From: Vibrio sp. 16
GTDB taxonomy: Bacteria; Pseudomonadota; Gammaproteobacteria; Enterobacterales; Vibrionaceae
NCBI RefSeq assembly: GCF_963681195.1
Contig: NZ_OY808997.1
Span: 1,364,001-1,428,000, forward strand
Direction of reading: 5' to 3'
DNA length: 64,000 nt
Positions 53,901 through 62,993 of this stretch are shown here, one piece after another (positions within the stretch are counted from its first letter, which is position 1; every line of letters begins with the position of its first letter). The notes under the pieces are model-generated. The model was given only the letters and a program-made list of their open reading frames with translations, made no database searches and was not told the DNA's origin. Made by a program: the position numbers and the translations under genes.

Positions 53901-54995
53901 ATGTGTACAGACCACAACTGGATTAATAACGCAGTACGAAAAATCGAAGCTGATTTTCAACGTTCAGCAGACACTCACCTTTTCAAGCTCGAACTGCCGT
54001 CTCTTGAAGGCATCGACATCTACCTCAAAGATGAAAGTACCCACCCGACAGGTTCGCTCAAACATCGATTGGCTCGTTCGCTGTTTCTTTATGCGATTTG
54101 TAACGGATGGGTTGGTCCTGAAACAACAGTCATTGAAGCATCTTCAGGCAGCACTGCGGTATCTGAAGCTTACTTTGCACGATTGCTTGGTTTGCCTTTC
54201 GTTGCTGTCATGCCCAAATGCACTGCTCGCAAGAAAATAGAACAGATCGAATTTTACGGTGGTAAGGCGCACCTGGTTGACCGTTCTGACCAAATATATG
54301 ATGAATCTCGTCGCCTAGCGAAAGAGTTAAACGGTCACTACATGGATCAGTTCACCTACGCCGAACGCGCAACAGACTGGCGTGGGAACAACAATATTGC
54401 CAATTCCATCTTTAGCCAAATGAAGCTCGAAGATCACCCAATCCCAAGTTGGGTTGTCATGAGCCCTGGCACAGGGGGAACCTCTGCGACCATTGGCCGC
54501 TTTATCCGCTATCAAAAATACGATACAAAACTGTGTGTCGTTGACCCAGAGAACTCCGTTTTCTTTGATTATTTCAATTCTGGAAACGCAGAGCTTAAAG
54601 GCGAAAACGGCAGCAAAATTGAGGGGATCGGTCGTCCTCGTGTCGAGCCTAGTTTTATTGCCGGTGTGGTCGATGAAATGCGCAAAATCCCCGATGCTGC
54701 GAGCGTTGCAACCGCCCATTGGTTGTCTGGTTTGATCGGCCGTAAAGTGGGTGCATCAACAGGAACTAACTTATACGGGGTTCTTCAGCTTGCATGTGAA
54801 ATGAAGCAACGAGGTGAAACAGGATCAATCGTAACGTTGTTATGTGACTCTGGTGAACGCTACCTAGACACTTACTACAATGCACAATGGGTAAAAGAGA
54901 ACATTGGCGACATTCAGCCTTACCTAGCACAACTTGAAATTATTCAGTCGAAAGGCTGCGTCGAAGCTGCATGCTGCGGTTCAATCACTGAATAA
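53901..54995 (+). CDS. PLP-dependent cysteine synthase-family enzyme (putative cysteine desulfhydrase)
   Basis: A 364-residue fold-type II PLP enzyme. The Schiff-base lysine is in DESTHPTGSLKHRLARSLF (Lys near residue 54) and the phosphate/substrate loop in EASSGSTAVSEAYFARLLG. Glycine-rich SPGTGGTSATIGRF binds the cofactor phosphate. The pattern SLKHR resembles uncharacterised relatives of cysteine synthase. Divergence from decR suggests cysteine degradation to pyruvate, ammonia and sulfide, but the reaction is inferred. A terminator follows. Confidence 0.82.
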   Translation: MCTDHNWINNAVRKIEADFQRSADTHLFKLELPSLEGIDIYLKDESTHPTGSLKHRLARSLFLYAICNGWVGPETTVIEASSGSTAVSEAYFARLLGLPFVAVMPKCTARKKIEQIEFYGGKAHLVDRSDQIYDESRRLAKELNGHYMDQFTYAERATDWRGNNNIANSIFSQMKLEDHPIPSWVVMSPGTGGTSATIGRFIRYQKYDTKLCVVDPENSVFFDYFNSGNAELKGENGSKIEGIGRPRVEPSFIAGVVDEMRKIPDAASVATAHWLSGLIGRKVGASTGTNLYGVLQLACEMKQRGETGSIVTLLCDSGERYLDTYYNAQWVKENIGDIQPYLAQLEIIQSKGCVEAACCGSITE

Positions 54996-55015
54996 AATCA
55001 GACTCCACATACAGA

Positions 55016-55047
55016 AACAGCCCACTCACTCAGCGGGCTGTTTTTTA
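55016..55047 (+). terminator. Terminator of the PLP enzyme gene
   Basis: AACAGCCC / GGGCTGTT stem with a ten-base ACTCACTCAGC-type loop followed by T residues. Confidence 0.8.
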
Positions 55048-55068
55048 TTATTTGTACTCTAAGAAACG

Positions 55069-55386
55069 TTACTTCTTCTGACGAGCTTCGAAGGCTGCAA
55101 GCTGCTCTGGCGTTGCTTTCGGTTGATGATTTTGTTTCCACTCATCGTAAGTCATGCCGTAAACACGTTCACGCGCGTCATCAATATCCAAATCAAGACC
55201 TTGATTATCCGCTTCTGCTTTGTACCATTTGCTAAAGCAATTACGGCAGAAACCCGCAAGAATCATCAGGTCGATATTTTGAACCTCTTTATTTTCATCA
55301 AGGTGTGCCAACAAGCGACGAAATGTCGCGGCGTCTAGCTTATCTTGTTCTTCTTGAGACAGGTTTTTGTATTTAAATTCAGCCAC
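55069..55386 (-). CDS. DUF1244 family protein
   Basis: A 105-residue protein with the DUF1244 signature, including LMILAGFCRNCFSKWYKAEA and YGMTYDEWKQNHQ; the paired cysteines in FCRNCF may bind metal. A GTG at 55386 (VAEFKYKNLSQ) behind AAGGGTAG is the preferred start. Members are small cytosolic proteins of unknown function, widespread in proteobacteria. Confidence 0.85.
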   Translation of the reverse strand: MAEFKYKNLSQEEQDKLDAATFRRLLAHLDENKEVQNIDLMILAGFCRNCFSKWYKAEADNQGLDLDIDDARERVYGMTYDEWKQNHQPKATPEQLAAFEARQKK

Positions 55387-55493
55387 TTTACTACCCTTGT
55401 TATGATTGTTAGTGTGTAAAAATACTACCAAGTAATCGCTCCACTGAACAATCTAAATTACCCATGCCTAAAATTGCTCAGCTTAGGCTACAA

Positions 55494-55527
55494 ACAAAAA
55501 CGCCCAAGCGAAAAGCTCGGGCGTTGT
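55494..55527 (-). terminator. Terminator of the Tim44-like gene
   Basis: On the minus strand ACAACGCCCGAGC pairs with GCTTGGGCGTTTTTGT around a short loop and ends in a T run. Confidence 0.75.
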
Positions 55528-55542
55528 CGTTATCATTCAATG

Positions 55543-56421
55543 TTAGCCTTGGATACCAACGATCAACCATGGCGCATTCGGCACAGTAAGATCACGCTCC
55601 AGGTGCCAGATATCAGCGATATCTTCTTCAATGCCTTCGACGGCATCACGGTAACGACCACTAAATTGAAGGCTGAGCTGTGCTTTCGAAGCATCGTAAT
55701 CGGCACGAACAATTTCAGCATCAACATACATAACATCAGTATGTTGCTCGCCCTCAAGTTTCGCTCGTTCTGATTTTAGATCCGCGAACAAACTTGGAGA
55801 AACATACTCTTCGATTGTTTCCAACTGATTGTGGTTCCAAGCACCTTGCAGGATACGGTAGTGCTCACGGGAGCCATTGATAAACGCTGCATGGTCAAAA
55901 CCCGGTGGGTAGTTGTGCGGCACATCGGTTTGCGAACCAAAGCCAAAACCACCTTGAGAACCCGTTTGTTGAGGTTGCTCGAAGTTGTGTACATTAGGTT
56001 GCTCAAATTTAGGAGCAGATCCGCCGAATGCTGGCTGTTGACGCTGCTGATTCATGCTGCCTTGTTTGGCTCCGAGCATGCCGCGCATCAACTTAAAGAT
56101 GACAAAGGCGATCAGACCGATAATGAGAATATCCATAAACTGGATACCTTCAAACGCACCGCCAAAGAAAGCTGCGAGCAGACCACCAGCCAATAAACCA
56201 CCCAGCAAGCCGCCCATTAGACCTTTTTTGCTTGAGCTTTGAGTTTTAGTGGTTTGGTCTTTACCAACCGTGTTGGTGTTTTGTTGCTGCTGTTTAGGCG
56301 CAGGAGCAGTTTTATAGCTTTTGCCAAAAGACTTACCGCCACCAAACTTTTTAGCTTCTGCGATTGGCGTAATTGCCACAGAAACCATCAGTAGAGCAAC
56401 AAGAGAAAACAAACGTTTCAT
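55543..56421 (-). CDS. Tim44-like domain membrane protein
   Basis: A 292-residue protein starting MKRLFSLVALLMVSVAITPI with a signal peptide or first helix. A low-complexity Gly/Gln/Lys-rich segment and a Gly-rich hydrophobic stretch (GLLGGLLAGGLLAAFFGGAF) follow, with a second helix (FMDILIIGLIAFVIFKLM). The C-terminal Tim44-like domain (about residues 170-292) contains GAWNHNQLETIEEYVSPSLF and FSGRYRDAVEGIEEDIADIW. The bacterial family is of uncertain role, possibly envelope-associated. The ATG at 56421 is preferred. Confidence 0.85.
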   Translation of the reverse strand: MKRLFSLVALLMVSVAITPIAEAKKFGGGKSFGKSYKTAPAPKQQQQNTNTVGKDQTTKTQSSSKKGLMGGLLGGLLAGGLLAAFFGGAFEGIQFMDILIIGLIAFVIFKLMRGMLGAKQGSMNQQRQQPAFGGSAPKFEQPNVHNFEQPQQTGSQGGFGFGSQTDVPHNYPPGFDHAAFINGSREHYRILQGAWNHNQLETIEEYVSPSLFADLKSERAKLEGEQHTDVMYVDAEIVRADYDASKAQLSLQFSGRYRDAVEGIEEDIADIWHLERDLTVPNAPWLIVGIQG

Positions 56422-56613
56422 AGTTATCCTTTCGGGTTCTTTCAAGATAAGAGTTTGTAGTTATCTTGTTATAATAAGGGTTGGTTAGAAAGAAGCAAAC
56501 TAAATACTCCGTCACACATGTATCAGAATATTGCAAATTTGCCTTCTGTTAGTTGACGCTACAGGGTGTGGCTCATTAGAATATCGAACATTGTTCATTT
56601 TACTGTAATTACC

Positions 56614-57204
56614 ATGGCACGACGCAACGATCATACTCGCGAACAACTTATCGCACTCACTCTCGATACTGTGAAGGACTTTTTGGAACAAAACTCCTAC
56701 CACGAGCTAAGTCTGCGCAAAATAGCAAACATGATCGGCTATGTACCGAGTACGCTAGTCAATGTTTTTGGTAACTATAATTTGTTGTTGCTTCACGTTG
56801 TCGCTCAAACGCTAGACGAGTTGTCGGAAGAGGCAAAAAATGTCGTCGGCGGCAGTGTTGACCACAAAACAGCACTCTACCAATTGGCGTATTGTTATCA
56901 CGATTTTGCGCAAAAGCACCCTCATCGATGGCAGCTAATATTCGAGCACAATATGAATGGTGAGGCGTTGCCCGAATGGCAATCTCAACGTATCGATAGC
57001 ATGACGGGAATGCTCGAACACTTACTAAGAGTGCTGGCGCCAGAGCGCAGTGAAGATGAAGTACTCAAAGCAAGTCGCGTATTATGGTCTGGTGTACATG
57101 GAATCACGCTCTTAAGCGTTGATGACAAGTTTTTCGCCGCAGACCCAATCGATGGTAAAGAACTTATCGACAATCTACTGACCAATTACCTTGTCAATTG
57201 GTGA
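56614..57204 (+). CDS. TetR-family transcriptional regulator
   Basis: A 196-residue TetR-type regulator: helix-turn-helix in HTREQLIALTLDTVKDFLEQ and LSLRKIANMIGYVPSTLVNV (the usual Tyr-x-His core is replaced by FGNYNLLL). The C-terminal ligand domain resembles the TetR_C_33-like type (YQLAYCYHDFAQKHPHRWQL, VLWSGVHGITLLSV). It starts 27 bp upstream of the end-to-start junction with the transporter-acyltransferase gene on the same strand, so it may regulate that gene or fatty-acid-related functions. Confidence 0.87.
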   Translation: MARRNDHTREQLIALTLDTVKDFLEQNSYHELSLRKIANMIGYVPSTLVNVFGNYNLLLLHVVAQTLDELSEEAKNVVGGSVDHKTALYQLAYCYHDFAQKHPHRWQLIFEHNMNGEALPEWQSQRIDSMTGMLEHLLRVLAPERSEDEVLKASRVLWSGVHGITLLSVDDKFFAADPIDGKELIDNLLTNYLVNW

Positions 57205-57230
57205 TTAAGCCCTAAAGGAATCAGGCACAC

Positions 57231-59102
57231 ATGTCGAACAACCAAACCTCTTTGTTAGGGCAGAAACGATTTCTGCCCTATTTCATTACCCAGTTTTTTG
57301 GCGCATTTAATGACAACGTTTTTAAAAATGTGTTGTTGCTATTTGTTGCTTTTGCTGGTGTCGGTGCGCTGCCAATTTCAAGTAACCTCTTCATCAACCT
57401 TGCAGCTGGTCTCTTCATCCTGCCGTTTTTTCTCTTTTCTGCCTCTGCGGGCGTCCTTGCGGACAAATATGAAAAGTCTTGGTTTATTCGAAAAGTGAAA
57501 CTCGCTGAAATAGGCATCATGTGCCTTGGAGCGATTGGTTTTATTACCGAAAGTTACGTCATTCTTTTGATACTACTGTTTTTGATGGGGACTCAGTCAG
57601 CCTTCTTTGGTCCTGTCAAATACGCATTACTTCCTCAGCAATTAAAAGCCAATGAACTGGTTCCGGGTAATGCGCTTGTTGAAACGGGTACATTCTTAGC
57701 GATCTTACTTGGAACATTGGGGGCTGGTGTGATTGCTTCTGCTGAAAACGCTAAGTACATCGCCGCTGGCGCCGTCGTGCTATGCGCCGTGTTTGGCTAT
57801 ATTGCCAGTCGCTCCATTCCAGAAGCTCCAGCAAGTGCGCCTGATTTGTCGTTCAAGTGGCAACCCATCAAACAGACGAAACAAACCATCGCGATTGCCA
57901 AAGCAGACAAAACCATTTTTCTTGCTTTAATGGCCATCAGCTGGTTTTGGTTCCTTGGCGCGGCTTACCTGACACAGTTTCCTAACTTCACCAAAATTTA
58001 CCTAAATGGAAACGAGAGCGCCGTTTCATTTTTACTTGCACTCTTTTCTGTTGGTATTGCGGTCGGTTCACTAGCATGCGACAAACTTTCCAATCACCGT
58101 ATTGAAGTCGGCATCGTACCCATCGGAAGCCTGGGGATTACAATCTTTGGTGCTTTGATGGCGACGTCCATCCCTAGCTACCTCCCTGAATTCGAATCGT
58201 TTTCCCAATTTGTTAGCTATCAAGAGTTGTGGCCGCTGTTTGCTTACTTGCTATTGCTCGGCGCTTCTGGTGGCGTGTTTATCGTTCCTCTTTACGCACT
58301 AATGCAACAACGGGCAAAAGTGAATCAGCGAGCTCAAGTCATCGCGGCGCTGAACATCTATAACTCGTTGTTCATGGTTGGTAGCGCCGTGCTTGGAATT
58401 GTCTGTCTGACAGTACTGGACATGACGATTCCTCAGCTATTTACGCTGCTCGCGGTGATGAACCTACTGGTTGCGGTCTACCTGTTCATGCAGGTCCCTA
58501 TATTTGTTGTGCGTTTCTTAGTGTGGATCCTGACGCACTCGATGTATCGAGTGAATCACAAAAACCTTCACCATTTGCCAGAGAAAGGCGGCGCGTTGAT
58601 TGTATGTAACCACGTCAGTTACATGGATGCCCTTCTGCTCAGTGCGGTTTGCCCTCGTTTAATTCGCTTCGTGATGGAAGAAGAGTATGCAAGCCTACCT
58701 CCTTTAAGGCGCTTCTTAAAACGAGCAGGCGTGATTCCTATCTCTGCTACAAATCGTACGTCTATTCGTCGCGCTTTTAATGAGGTAGAGCAAGCGCTCT
58801 CGGAAGGTCACATTGTTTGTATTTTCCCAGAAGGGCGATTGACGTCAGATGGCGAGATGAATGAATTTATGCGTGGAATGGATTTAATACTAAGACGCAG
58901 CCCTGTTCCCGTCATTCCTATGGCGTTAAAAGGGCTTTGGGGAAGCTACTTTAGCCGCTCCAAGGGAAGAGCATTCAAAGGGCTCCCTACCCGTTTCTGG
59001 TCTCGAATTGAAATCGAAGCCGGTACGCCTGTACAACCGGCAGATGCAACAACTTCCGTAATGCACGATCGTGTCGCTAAACTTCGCGGCGATTGGCAAT
59101 AA
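57231..59102 (+). CDS. Fused lysophospholipid transporter/acyltransferase (LplT-PlsC)
   Basis: A 623-residue bifunctional membrane protein. Residues 1-420 are a major-facilitator transporter of the LplT type (FLPYFITQFFGAFNDNVFKN, GTQSAFFGPVKYALLP). Residues 430-623 are a PlsC acyltransferase with NHVSYMDALLL (His-x4-Asp) and FPEGRLTSDG. It resembles Aas without the acyl-ACP synthetase part and should import lysophospholipids at the inner membrane and reacylate them. AAAGGAATC precedes the ATG. It sits directly after the TetR gene. Confidence 0.9.
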   Translation: MSNNQTSLLGQKRFLPYFITQFFGAFNDNVFKNVLLLFVAFAGVGALPISSNLFINLAAGLFILPFFLFSASAGVLADKYEKSWFIRKVKLAEIGIMCLGAIGFITESYVILLILLFLMGTQSAFFGPVKYALLPQQLKANELVPGNALVETGTFLAILLGTLGAGVIASAENAKYIAAGAVVLCAVFGYIASRSIPEAPASAPDLSFKWQPIKQTKQTIAIAKADKTIFLALMAISWFWFLGAAYLTQFPNFTKIYLNGNESAVSFLLALFSVGIAVGSLACDKLSNHRIEVGIVPIGSLGITIFGALMATSIPSYLPEFESFSQFVSYQELWPLFAYLLLLGASGGVFIVPLYALMQQRAKVNQRAQVIAALNIYNSLFMVGSAVLGIVCLTVLDMTIPQLFTLLAVMNLLVAVYLFMQVPIFVVRFLVWILTHSMYRVNHKNLHHLPEKGGALIVCNHVSYMDALLLSAVCPRLIRFVMEEEYASLPPLRRFLKRAGVIPISATNRTSIRRAFNEVEQALSEGHIVCIFPEGRLTSDGEMNEFMRGMDLILRRSPVPVIPMALKGLWGSYFSRSKGRAFKGLPTRFWSRIEIEAGTPVQPADATTSVMHDRVAKLRGDWQ

Positions 59103-59105
59103 CAG

Positions 59106-59134
59106 ACAAGCGTTCAGTTTGACTGAACGCTTGT
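59106..59134 (+). terminator. Hairpin downstream of the LplT-PlsC gene
   Basis: ACAAGCGTTCAG and CTGAACGCTTGT pair with a short loop; only a weak T run follows. Confidence 0.6.
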
Positions 59135-59207
59135 TCAAAACATTCAACTCTACTTACCAAAAACAAGTTGATACACTTGCCGTCTGAGTTTTGTCCCTGT
59201 CCCTACC

Positions 59208-60131
59208 ATGAATAACGTAACTAAACAGTCTGTTTTTTGGCTTTCTCTGGCAATTTGCTTAACCCCCTTCATCACTTCGCCTACGGCATTGGTGATTGGT
59301 TTTTTACTTGCTTCTCTTGGTCTTGTTCCAAGTCAGTTCAATCTGGCTAAAGTCACTAAGAAGCTCCTCGCTTATTCAATCGTCGGCTTGGGCTTTGGTA
59401 TCAACTTTGATCAAGCTTTGGCAGTGACATCGGATGGGATCGGGCTAATCATCGCAACCATTGTCGGCACGCTAGCCTTAGGCTGGGCCGTCACCAAATG
59501 GATTGGTCTGAACAGAAAAACGGGCTATTTAATTTCTGCAGGAACAGCAATATGTGGAGGAAGTGCCATTGCTGCGGTCTCCCCCGCCATCAAGGCTGAT
59601 GACGAACAAATCGGCTTAGCGCTTGCAACTGTGTTTGTCCTAAACTCCGTTGCCTTATTTGTCTTTCCCGTCATTGGTCATGCGCTCAACTTAGATCAAC
59701 ATACTTTCGGCACATGGGCAGCGATTGCCATTCATGATACTTCTTCAGTTGTCGGCGCAGCATCTGCCTACGGTGAAGAAGCATTAACCACAGCTACAAC
59801 GCTCAAATTAGCTCGTGCCCTGTGGATCATTCCCGTCGCCTTGTTCAGTGCGTTTTTGTTTCGCAGCGACTCGAAGAAGATTACCGTTCCATACTTCATT
59901 TTATTCTATTGCGTTGCCATCGCCGTCAGCGATTTGATTCCAAGCTTTGATTGGCTGTTTCAAGGCATCTTTGACGTATCAAAACGCGCCTTAGTGGTGT
60001 GCTTGTTCCTAGTCGGGTGTGGTATTTCGGTGGAAAAGTTGAAAGCTGCAGGTCCAAAACCGTTAATGTTTGGTGTGTCCCTTTGGGTAATTATTTCCAC
60101 GACATCACTCGCGTGGTTGACCTTGTTCTAA
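59208..60131 (+). CDS. yeiH: YeiH/UPF0324 family putative sulfate exporter
   Basis: A 307-residue protein with about ten membrane helices of the YeiH (Cons_hypoth698) family. Signatures include [39 protein letters not shown] and [20 protein letters not shown]. Family members are annotated as putative sulfate or sulfite exporters, with limited evidence. No LysR neighbour (YeiE type) is seen here. Length is slightly short of typical (about 320-350). Confidence 0.85.
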   Translation: MNNVTKQSVFWLSLAICLTPFITSPTALVIGFLLASLGLVPSQFNLAKVTKKLLAYSIVGLGFGINFDQALAVTSDGIGLIIATIVGTLALGWAVTKWIGLNRKTGYLISAGTAICGGSAIAAVSPAIKADDEQIGLALATVFVLNSVALFVFPVIGHALNLDQHTFGTWAAIAIHDTSSVVGAASAYGEEALTTATTLKLARALWIIPVALFSAFLFRSDSKKITVPYFILFYCVAIAVSDLIPSFDWLFQGIFDVSKRALVVCLFLVGCGISVEKLKAAGPKPLMFGVSLWVIISTTSLAWLTLF

Positions 60132-60133
60132 AC

Positions 60134-60301
60134 TCAATCAACCCCTAGACGGAATTTCGTGTGTTTTTGCTGCCGATGGCTCAGAACCATCGCAGCCACT
60201 AACAGAAACGCGCTCAGCTCAGCTAACGCCCGTATCAAGCCTTCGCTCTGTATCGCCACCACAATTTGCAGCAACACTGCAATGACCAATAACGTTTTCA
60301 T
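60134..60301 (-). CDS. Small membrane protein (55 residues)
   Basis: The frame from ATG 60301 encodes MKTLLVIAVLLQIVVAIQSE, then a second hydrophobic helix (ELSAFLLVAAMVLSH) and a basic tail (RQQKHTKFRLGVD), a two-helix membrane hairpin. AAGGATTAT precedes the start. It is convergent with yeiH. No homologue is recognised, but the amphipathic design and the ribosome site support a real gene. Confidence 0.5.
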   Translation of the reverse strand: MKTLLVIAVLLQIVVAIQSEGLIRALAELSAFLLVAAMVLSHRQQKHTKFRLGVD

Positions 60302-60429
60302 AATCCTTTATATCCATAATCTCACTTAACGCTGTTTATTATGAATTAACGCTATATGTTTGCTAAATGCACATTTGGACTATGAAATTGCTAAATTTAC
60401 TAAGTTGTACCGTCTGGGATCGCGGGGCG

Positions 60430-62901
60430 TTACAATTGACGCGGCTCTCCGAGATAAAACCCTTGCAAGTAATCGACCCCCATCTCTGTGGCTATTTCAC
60501 ACACTGCTTGATTGTGGATAAACTCCGCCACCGTTTTTGCTTCAAAAACCTGACATAGCCGAATCAACTGAGACGTTATTTTGCGTTGTTTTTTATCATG
60601 GTCAATTTGGCGAATTAAGCTGCCATCGAGCTTGATAATGTCGGGTTGCAGTTGAACGATTTCATCCAAGTTGGAGTATCCTGAGCCAAAGTCATCCACT
60701 ATGATTTTGACGCCTAGTTTTCGAAAGTGGTTACACACATCAATCATTTGCGAGAAATCGCTGATCTGCTCTGACTCTACGATTTCAATGCCCACGCGAC
60801 TTGGTTGCTTCAACGCGAGAATATGCTGCTCTAAAAGCGCTAACGTATTGTCGTCTAATATATCTTGAGGCGATAGGTTCAAGGTAAAATGATCATGGCG
60901 AGATGACATTGCTGCAAAACTGCTTGCTATCATTTGCTGGCTAAATTTGGTGTACAAGCGTGTGCCTTGCACCAAGGGAAGAAAATACCCTGGCGGCAAC
61001 ACTTCATCACCGTGGGTCAGCCTCGCGAGACACTCATAACTCACGATGTCTCGCGTTTTTGCGTCATAGATCGGCTGCCCGTAAGGGACAACATTTTGAT
61101 GAATGATGGCGTGATTGGCGACCGACAAACGTTCAAGTGATTCTTTTCGTTTATGTTCCTGCTGAACGAGATCACGGGCATCACAAAGGTAACGGTTGTT
61201 TTTCGTTGCCCATCGCCGAGCTTCAATCGTTTTGAACAACAATGAATCGGCTGAGCAGGTTAAAAACTCTTTCTTCTCAGCGATCCCCGCAGTCACTGAA
61301 ATAACAAGGTGGGTGCTATCAAGAAACGACAGGTCGTTAAAATCGAACGACTCGATTTTTTCAATAAATGCTTCGAACTCTTCGCGAATGTCTCTCGCGG
61401 CTAACGTCTTGGAAAAAATCGTCGCCCACTCACCAACACCAATCGCGTAGAGTTTGGTCTCTTTGGGTAAGAACTCTGCCATTTGGCTTTTCAAAAATGA
61501 GGTCAACAATACTAAAACATTGTCCCCCACCGAATAGCCATACTTCTCGTTGATATCAGTTAAGTTGTTAATTTTGATATTAAAGAGGCAGTCATCCAAC
61601 TCCATGCCCGCAATGTCTTCCAGTAGCACCGCTCGGTTTGGCAAGCCTGTACGACGGTCAGTACGGTAGCTGGTCATGAGTGCGCGGGCTTGGCTATCGA
61701 CCTTTTTCTGCATCAATTGGTTATCAATTTCCAAATCGATAAACGAGTTACGTATCATGGAAAACAGTGGAGAAACCGGTGAAGTCAGTTGAAACTCAGG
61801 TTGCGGCGCAGCCGAGGTCGCTTCTCCTTCCCTCATTGCAACCAATGTCATGCTGTGATGAAGAATCGATTGAGTACACTCTTCTTTAAACAGCTCCCCC
61901 ATGCAATAGAAGCCAAAGCTGTCGGCAACCGACTGAAGTGGAAGCAGCTCAGAATTTCCCTCAATAAAGTCCAAGCGCGATGTGCAGTTGTAAATAAAAA
62001 TATTGTCTGGCTGAAAGTTAACTAAGTGATACGCGCCCTGCTGTACCTGCTGGATAGTAAGCTCCGGATGGTCATAACAAAAGCGGACTTTATCACCGAT
62101 GTTGAGTGGTTTATCAAATTCAATACTAAGGTCTTCTGCAAGTGACACAGGCGTATAGATATCTTGTGCTTTTTGCTCCCCTTTCATCATCGGGAAGCCA
62201 TGCAACATCTCAGGGGAAAAGTCATTACCATCAGCAAGATAACGGCGATAGATTTGCCCAATCGGCTCATCATTTAAGGTAAGGACTCGGGATCCCTGCG
62301 CTTGGGTGACGATAAATGTTTGCCCGACCGGATTCCACTCATTGTACGATTTTTGCCAAACCTGTAACTGAGGCGCGTTAATAGCAACCGCAACGAGACT
62401 AGACTCGTGAAACTCTCCATCTAAAAACGCCCAACGGCCATTGGTTGTTATAACGGTCGCGCCGCCAACAACAGGGACGGTATCATGGGAAAAGGCACTA
62501 AACAGAGCCTTGTCGCTTGATGACATCCTGTCACCAAAACATATGATCATTTTGGTGTCCAAGCCGATAGAGAGCCCTTCGTACAGTTGTTCAGACGCTT
62601 GGCGGCTACTCGCCACAAAGCTTGCGCTCGCGGTCGTAAAGGTTGCTTGTTCAAACTGAGTGAGCACCAGCAATGAATCGCCTTTATTGATATTCCCTTG
62701 CTCTATCGTCGACACGGCGCTGCTGCCAATCACAGTTGCGTTTGGCCAACGCTGCTTAATTGCAGTATAGAAAGTCAACACCTCTTCTTTGGGCTGAGCC
62801 GAAAAAAGTTGAATCAAAGGGCGTTGGTAAACGGAGGGGATGCTTTCTAATTTTTGCTCTAACTGCGGGAGAGTGTGAAACGCAAGAGAAGTACTATCCA
62901 T
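60430..62901 (-). CDS. FIST sensor protein with degenerate GGDEF and EAL phosphodiesterase domains
   Basis: An 823-residue cytoplasmic signalling protein. The N-terminal half is a FIST sensory region (WPNATVIGSSAVSTIEQGNI, IICFGDRMSSSDKALFSAF, VVGGATVITTNGRWAFLDGE) with a FIST_C part. The GGDEF domain at about residues 410-560 has YAIGVGEWATIF in place of the GGDEF loop and is inactive as a cyclase. The C-terminal EAL domain has YECLARL, FTLNLSPQDILDD, VGIEIVESEQI and VDDFGSGYSNLDEI, so cyclic-di-GMP hydrolysis is likely. The ATG at 62901 (MDSTSLAFHTL) is chosen. Confidence 0.88.
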   Translation of the reverse strand: MDSTSLAFHTLPQLEQKLESIPSVYQRPLIQLFSAQPKEEVLTFYTAIKQRWPNATVIGSSAVSTIEQGNINKGDSLLVLTQFEQATFTTASASFVASSRQASEQLYEGLSIGLDTKMIICFGDRMSSSDKALFSAFSHDTVPVVGGATVITTNGRWAFLDGEFHESSLVAVAINAPQLQVWQKSYNEWNPVGQTFIVTQAQGSRVLTLNDEPIGQIYRRYLADGNDFSPEMLHGFPMMKGEQKAQDIYTPVSLAEDLSIEFDKPLNIGDKVRFCYDHPELTIQQVQQGAYHLVNFQPDNIFIYNCTSRLDFIEGNSELLPLQSVADSFGFYCMGELFKEECTQSILHHSMTLVAMREGEATSAAPQPEFQLTSPVSPLFSMIRNSFIDLEIDNQLMQKKVDSQARALMTSYRTDRRTGLPNRAVLLEDIAGMELDDCLFNIKINNLTDINEKYGYSVGDNVLVLLTSFLKSQMAEFLPKETKLYAIGVGEWATIFSKTLAARDIREEFEAFIEKIESFDFNDLSFLDSTHLVISVTAGIAEKKEFLTCSADSLLFKTIEARRWATKNNRYLCDARDLVQQEHKRKESLERLSVANHAIIHQNVVPYGQPIYDAKTRDIVSYECLARLTHGDEVLPPGYFLPLVQGTRLYTKFSQQMIASSFAAMSSRHDHFTLNLSPQDILDDNTLALLEQHILALKQPSRVGIEIVESEQISDFSQMIDVCNHFRKLGVKIIVDDFGSGYSNLDEIVQLQPDIIKLDGSLIRQIDHDKKQRKITSQLIRLCQVFEAKTVAEFIHNQAVCEIATEMGVDYLQGFYLGEPRQL

Positions 62902-62993
62902 AGTATCAGTAACTATCCTTTTCAATGGTGGCAGCGTTAACTGTCTATTTACATAGTAAAACAAACAACATATCGATTATGCAACCTATCGCT

